64,000 nt of DNA, taken from contig OY743184.1 of the NCBI GenBank assembly GCA_963555705.1, positions 28,226,639-28,290,638 of the forward strand, written 5' to 3'. Position 1 is the stretch's first letter, and every line of letters begins with the position of its first letter. The position numbers and the translations under genes are program-made. This DNA comes from Ligustrum vulgare. Taxonomy: Eukaryota > Streptophyta > Magnoliopsida > Lamiales > Oleaceae. Shown here in pieces: positions 58,710 through 64,000 of the stretch. The notes below the pieces were generated by a model that was given only the letters and a program-made list of their open reading frames with translations, searched no databases and was not told where the DNA came from.

Positions 58710-60612
58710 TGATGTGATCCATACCACAAACACAAGTTCAATTAAAGATCCATTGATCATTGAAGAAGGACCTATGAGTCAAGAGCAAAGAGGGTCAACG
58801 AAGCGATAGGACTGCTTGTTCAAGCTACAATTGATACAACAATGATTTCAGTGGAAAATTTGACATGTTCGTGTTGGGCTCGAGTCGAAAATCAAAGTGG
58901 ATCAACGTCATCCAAGCTTAATTGGATGAATAAAAAGTTGGAGGGCTCAATTGAATAAAATTAGAAGAATAAAATTATAACTGGGCGGCCCCCAAGTATT
59001 TCTAAGCGAGGTTTTGCATATTTTTATTTATTTTATTTTTCGTTTTTGATTTATATACTTTCCTAGTTAAATTTAAACTCCAATTTTGTCCCTAAGCCTT
59101 GTTCAAGGGATTGCTTTGTTTATGCAACACAACAACTTTGAGATTAATTTGAGAGGCTACATTGCTTTCAAAATCATTGTTCTTCATTAAACTAATTTGA
59201 ACTTGCGAGATTTAATTTTGTGGCATTCAAACACTCGTGGTGAGATTTATAATTATCGTGATCAAGAGTTCGGCATATGAATATCAATTTATTGTGTTAG
59301 TTGTTTGATTCAATTATTTTGGATCGATCTCTAAATTGTGATTTCTTGGCTTTCTTGGGTTCGTCCATTCTTGCGTGAGTTTCATAACTATAATTGCTAT
59401 ATGAGTTGTATTAGTCGGTATCAGAGCTTAGAGTCTAAAAATAAAGTTTATATCTTTCCTCTTATTGTCGAGTTTTTTTTCTTTCTTTCGTTCTTCATGT
59501 TGTTGAGTCTTTGATTCAGAAAAAATCCAAACAAAATAAATTAAAAGTTGTATTGTGCTTATTCTGCATCCAAATCAAATTCGTTTGTTTTGCTGTATTC
59601 GTTGTTGAACTTTTTAGGGGAAAAAATTGAAATTAAAAAAAGAAATTATTCCAAAAATCACATTAACAATCGGAATTCAATTTTTTTAGTCAATTTTTTT
59701 TTCAAGAATAACTTTTTTTTTTTGAATTAATCCTAGTTCTCATTCAAAAGTCTTAAAATTATTTGTTTTCATTCCTTCATTGAGTCTTTTAAGTTATAAA
59801 GTTCTCACTCACATTCTAGTTTGGAATCTTCGAGGTTGAAACTTGGTTGAGTTCGGATTCATTCTTTGAAGCATTTTTGCTAAAGCAATTGAAAGGAAAA
59901 GGGCATAATTGTGAGATTAATAGAGGGAAAAAGAAAAATTTTGAGCGATACATGAGTGCAAATGCGTGAGGCATATATTACTTAGACTTTAGGATGTCAA
60001 ATAAATCTACTACAAATAGGAACAACAATGAAGTCAACATGAAATAGATAAGGATACAATAGTTTAACCGGTTATTTGGAGATGAAAAGGATAAGTTGGA
60101 ATGACATAGGGAAGTGCCAAATGTGAGGAGATAAGGTAGACGAGAGCATATGGTAGGATATTATGAAGAATATGTAGTGCATAGTGATGTTGATGAGGGG
60201 ATATTGGTGGTTGTGGAGATAGGAATAATGGGAGATAGAGGAGTTAGGCATGGAAGAAGGGGAACAGATCTTGCGGGAGATGAATTTGATTTTAGTATGA
60301 ATAATATCAAGGTGTCAATTCCTTCATTTAAGGGAAAGAGTGATTCGAAGGAGTATTTGAAGTGGGAGAAAAAGATTGAGTTGATATTTGATTGCTACAA
60401 TTATTCGAAGGAGAAGAAGGTTGAAGTTGCGGTACTTGAGTTTCACAAATTTTGCTATCACTTTTTGGGATCAAGTAGTGACATCTAGGATGAGGAATCA
60501 TGAGAGGCCTGTTGGTATTTGGGATGAATTGAAGGCTATCATGAAGAGAAGGTTTGTACCTAGTCATTGTCATAAGGAGCTTCATAAAAAATTACAAAGC
60601 CTCTACCAAGGG
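58710..60612 (+). mobile_element. 5' end of a plus-strand gypsy element (LTR, primer site, gag start), truncated
   Basis: LTR 58,710-59,413 begins TGATGTGATCC and ends TTGTATTA. Two bases later is CGGTATCAGAGC (59,416-59,427), one mismatch from the initiator-Met primer site. A ~560-bp leader precedes gag. The element stops at 60,612, where the 3' LTR of the minus-strand gypsy begins. The LTR carries a hairpin related to those of the 31,560 and 60,613 LTRs at 59,199-59,228, so the three are probably cousins. Confidence 0.75.
59994..60612 (+). pseudogene. gypsy gag, N-terminal part, frame-shifted and truncated
   Basis: From ATG 59,994 (MSNKSTTNRNNN) with early stops. Recognisable capsid core: MNNIKVSIPSFKGKSDSKEY, LKWEKKIELIFDCYNYSKEK, then, after a shift near 60,440, a second frame with FWDQVVTSRMRNHERPVGIW and KRRFVPSHCHKELHKKLQSL ending LYQG at 60,612. 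This is the usual gag core of plant chromovirus-like gypsy elements. The rest is removed by the neighbouring insertion. Confidence 0.8.
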
Positions 60613-61215
60613 TGATGTGATTCTTGTTGGGGAATCACGGGATCTCGCGGAAATTGAATTAAACACTTGGAAAGTTCCAAATCCAGATTAATTGACGATA
60701 ACAATATGACCCGAAACTCACGACTCAAGAACCAAGGATGTATCAAATCCAAGACCCGTTAAGATGCGGAATGAAGAACCATAAAGGGGTGAACGCCACA
60801 AAGGTTGTCAAATCCTTTGATAAGTTCAAGGGGTTCAATCAAGAACGAAGAAGAACAGGGATAAACTCACCTAATTCAAGCAATCTCATCAATCATAAAA
60901 GTTGTGTATTTACAATGACAAAGGAAACATAATATAACCTAAAAACACGTCCAAAATTAGCCCTAGCCGCAAAACACAATTTAAAACGCGGCGGAACTTA
61001 CGGCCGTAAAAATCATCCTTACGGCCGTAATTGACCCTTGGGTCCAAAATTGCCTTTTACTCTTACGGCCGTGACATTGGTTCTTACGGCCGTAAGACAC
61101 CTTCTGAATAAAACTGCACAACTCTGTTACGGCCGTGAATTGATTGTTACGGTCGTGCGATAGCAAAGTTACGGCCGTAACTCCAAACCTTACGGTCGTA
61201 AAAGGCCATCTGAAT
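60613..61215 (-). repeat. 3' LTR of the right-hand gypsy element
   Basis: The left border is sharp: the plus-strand gag of the other element ends and TGATGTGATTC begins. The right border is inferred just after the integrase stop (61,226), near a purine run AAGGAGAAAA. It includes a hairpin unit at 60,791-60,827 and eight copies of a 12-bp palindrome at 60,998-61,201. Related in layout and sequence to the LTR at 31,560. Confidence 0.75.
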
Positions 61216-61225
61216 TGTTTTCTCC

Positions 61226-62245
61226 TTATTCTTTGACCCAAATGCCTTGTAACGGTTTTGGCGCATCTCCCATATAGTCATGCATTGAAAATGGAGTCTT
61301 CGACCATGCATTTGAATATTCATCCACCCAAGCTTGCATAAACCCCTGCATTGCTTGCTTGATCTTCTTAGCCCTCAGCCTCGTTATTGGTCCCACTGGC
61401 ACATGCAACGGGTCCTTACTGGTATGGTCACTCAGGTACTCATCATTCCCTCCCTGTTGAAAAGGATTCGTCCTCGAATCATCACCTGCATCAAACAAGG
61501 AGAGATCAACAACGTTAAAAGTAGCAGATATATTATACTCACCTGGGAGATCCAACTTATAAGCATTGTCATTGACTCTCTCAATGACTTGAAACGGCCC
61601 ATCCCCTCTAGGCTGTAGCTTAGATTTCCATTGTGCTGGAAATCGTTCCTTTCGCTTGTGAACCCACACCCAATCGCCTGGTTCAAAAATCACCTGCTTT
61701 CTGCCCTTATTCGCATGGGACGCATAGTGCTCATTCTTCTTTTCTATTTGTAGCCTGACCTTTTCATGGAGTGACTTCACATGCTCGGCTTTCTTCTTGC
61801 CATCCAAACTGTTCCTGTCATCTACAGGCAAAGAAATTAGATCCATAGGGGTTAGCGGGTTGAAACCATACACAATTTCAAAAGGAGAGTAAGTAGTAGT
61901 AGAATGTATAGCCCTGTTATACGCAAATTCCACAAATGGTAAACATTCCTCCCAACTCTTCAAATTTTTATTTATGACGACACGCAAGAGCTGAGTCAAC
62001 GTCCTATTGACTACTTCTGTCTGACTATCCGTTTGAGGATGGCATGTAGTGGAAAATAATAGTTTAGTACCCATTTTCCCCCACAGAACCTTCCAGAAGT
62101 AACTAAGGAATTTGACATCTCTGTCAGACACTATACTCCTAGGCACCCCATGTAGTCTGACAACTTCCCTAAAGAATAAGTCTGCTATGTTCACGGCATC
62201 ATCAGTTTTATGGCAAGGAATGAAGTGTGCCATTTTACTAAACTG
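61226..62245 (-). pseudogene. gypsy integrase, C-terminal two-thirds (335 codons)
   Basis: Open from [13 protein letters not shown]. Core: [13 protein letters not shown] (second catalytic Asp), [17 protein letters not shown] (third, Glu; normally GQTE) and [21 protein letters not shown]. The C-terminal domain follows, with a Lys-rich tail and no obvious chromodomain. It overlaps the preceding frame at 62,191-62,233: a one-base loss in the AGTTTAGTAAAATGG stretch shifts the frame between the first and second catalytic residues. Confidence 0.88.
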
Positions 62246-64000
62246 TCCACCACCACAAAAATGGAATCCCGACCTTTGTTGGTCCTAGGCAATCCTAACA
62301 CAAACTCCATGGATATGTCTACCCAAGGCTCACTAGGAACTGGTAGAGGAGTGTACAAGCCATTTGGTAATACCTTAGACTTGGCTTGTTTACAAGTTAT
62401 GCATTTATTACAAATTTGGTGAACATCCCGTTTCATCCTAGGCCAATAAAAATGTTCCTTTAACGTTTTCAATGTTTTTAAAACACCAAAATGACCCATC
62501 AAACCACCCCCGTGAGCTTCACGTACTAAAAACTCACGCATAGAACAGTTAGGCACACACAATTTATTTTCCTTAAACAAATAACCATCATGCCTATAAA
62601 ATCTATCAAATGCTCCCTTTTCGCAAGAGACATAAATAGAGGAAAAATCATGATCGTTCGCATACAAATCTCGAACATATTCAAATCCCAATAATTTAGC
62701 ATTCAATGAATTAAGGAGCACATATCGTCTTGACAACGCATCTGCAACTATATTGTCCTTACCGTGTTTGTATTGAATGACATAAGGAAAAGTCTCCACG
62801 AACTCCATCCATCGGGCATGTCTTTTGTTCAACTTACCTTGCCCCTTGAGGTGCTTTAACGACTCGTGATCCGTGTGGATGACGAATTCTTTTGGCCAGA
62901 GGTAATGCTGCCAAGTCTCCAATGCCCTGACAAGAGCATAAAGCTCCTTATCATACGTTGGATAGTTCAACGCTGCCCCGCTCAGCTTTTCACTGAAATA
63001 AGCTATCGGCCTCTTTTCCTGCATAAGAACAGCTCCAATCCCTATTCCTGATGCATCACATTCAATCTCGAAGGTTTGGTTAAAATTAGGTAATGCTAAG
63101 ACTGGTGCAGAACATAAGGCATCTTTAAGCAACGCAAATGCATTTTCCTGTTCATCCCCCCAACGAAAACCCACACTCTTTTTAATTACCTCAGTGAGTG
63201 GTGTGGCGATTGTACTGAAATTTTTCACAAACCTCCTATAAAAACTTGCTAACCCATGAAAACTCCTTACCTCGGTTACACTCTTTGGTGTTGGCCATTC
63301 CCTAATAGCTCGGATTCTCTCCTCATCAACCGCGATACCATCCTTACCAACAACATAACCAAGGAATATGACCTTATCGATGCAAAACATACACTTTTTA
63401 AAGTTAGCATACAATTTTTCAGTGCGTAAAACCTCAAGTACAAACCTCAAATGCCTAACATGCTCTTCTACATTCTTACTATAAATTAAAATGTCATCAA
63501 AATACACGACCACAAATTTACCAATGAAAGCTCGTAAAACATGGTTCATCAACCTCATGAATGTACTAGGAGCATTGGTGAGACCAAACGGCATAACTAA
63601 CCATTCATAAAGCCCATATTTGGTTTTGAATTCAGTTTTCCATTCGTCCCCCTCTTTCATGCGTATTTGGTGATATCCACTCTTAAGATCAATTTTACTA
63701 AAGACGCACGAACCATACAATTCATCAAGCATGTCATCTAACCTAGGTATAGGATGGCGATACTTTACCGTGATATTGTTGATGGCCCTACAATCCACGC
63801 ACATCCTCCAGGTTCCATCCTTCTTGGGCACCAATAAGACCGGCACCGCACATGGGCTCATGCTTTCTCGAACGTAGCCCTTGCTCAACAACTCGTCAAC
63901 TTGCCACTGAAGCTCCTTTGTTTCCTCCGGATTGCTTCTATATGCAGGCCTATTTGGAATGATAGCTCCCGGTGTAAAATCAATCTGGTGCTCGATGCCC
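62191..64000 (-). pseudogene. gypsy RT, RNase H and integrase N-terminal part (open, partial)
   Basis: Open from the window edge to 62,191. [38 protein letters not shown] and the catalytic box [11 protein letters not shown] (both Asp kept). RNase [18 protein letters not shown] and [12 protein letters not shown]. Integrase zinc-binding HHCC region ([20 protein letters not shown]) and start of the core. The first catalytic Asp of integrase is replaced: SMEFVLGLP where the family has SMDFVLGLP (codon GAG). Frame is lost at 62,240. RT and RNase H could be sound; the integrase is not. Confidence 0.9.

Larger units (their letters stand above)
60613..64000 (-). mobile_element. minus-strand chromovirus-like gypsy element, 3' part (runs off the right edge)
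   Basis: Contains RT, RNase H, integrase and the 3' LTR; the 5' half is outside the window. Integrase C-terminus motifs ([20 protein letters not shown], then [11 protein letters not shown] and [13 protein letters not shown]) are those of plant chromovirus-type elements. Only one border (60,612/60,613) is visible, so the target duplication cannot be tested. Confidence 0.85.

Noticed and set aside
60998..61201. TTACGGCCGTAA array as a CRISPR-like array
   Set aside because: Plant nuclear LTR sequence, repeats are only 12 bp and spacers ~9 bp, and no cas genes exist here; the spacing is of a different kind.

Overview
The window is nuclear DNA of a flowering plant, probably a dicot. It is AT-rich, has intron-bearing genes and is dominated by plant Ty1/copia and Ty3/gypsy retrotransposons. 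There is no bacterial-style operon, tRNA, rRNA or CRISPR. Species was not determined. One complete host gene is present: a seven-exon, four-ACT-domain (ACR family, closest to ACR6) gene on the minus strand at 52.6-55.5 kb. Three broken host-gene pieces are also visible: an RGGA-like RNA-binding-protein pseudogene, two exons resembling the ISS1/VAS1 aromatic aminotransferase, and a PPR-like fragment.

Layout. 0-2.0 kb is a decayed copia pol. 2-12.2 kb holds LTR remnants, a ~1.3 kb foldback element (6.7-8.0 kb), a hAT-like MITE (8.2 kb) and a degenerate, partly G-rich tandem array (10.4-11.8 kb). 12.2-38.9 kb is an RGGA-like pseudogene split by a 25.8 kb insertion: a Tat-lineage gypsy element (12,496-38,287, minus strand, target duplication GTRGG). 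That element is itself hit twice, by an Athila-like gypsy (16,779-29,301, target duplication TATGG) and by a small non-autonomous gypsy (31,560-34,528, target duplication CCTTG, exact initiator-Met primer site). 39-43.9 kb has aminotransferase exons, a MITE family, a second large foldback (41.6-43.3 kb) and the PPR-like fragment. 43,979-50,972 is a minus-strand copia element (target duplication CCGAC) interrupted by a solo gypsy LTR. 51.0-52.4 kb has a tRNA-derived SINE and a hAT MITE, then the ACR6-like gene, a second SINE-like sequence and another hAT MITE with a perfect 8-bp target duplication. 58.7-60.6 kb is the 5' end of a plus-strand gypsy element, cut off at 60,612 by the 3' LTR of a minus-strand gypsy that runs off the right edge.

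Insertion order can be read from the nesting: host pseudogene first, then the Tat element, then the Athila-like and small gypsy elements inside it. The most unusual signals lie inside LTRs. (1) Arrays of GC-rich palindromes (TTACGGCCGTAA, CGTGCGGCCGCACG, CATGCGGCAGCATG) sit in the upstream part of unrelated LTR families; in the 61-kb gypsy LTR and the copia 5' LTR they are spaced at ~21 bp or multiples of it. (2) A small hairpin shared by three gypsy LTR families has stem sequences that change with pairing kept. (3) A 0.3-kb piece of the Tat element, including the Athila-like element's own target duplication, has been copied to that element's other LTR.
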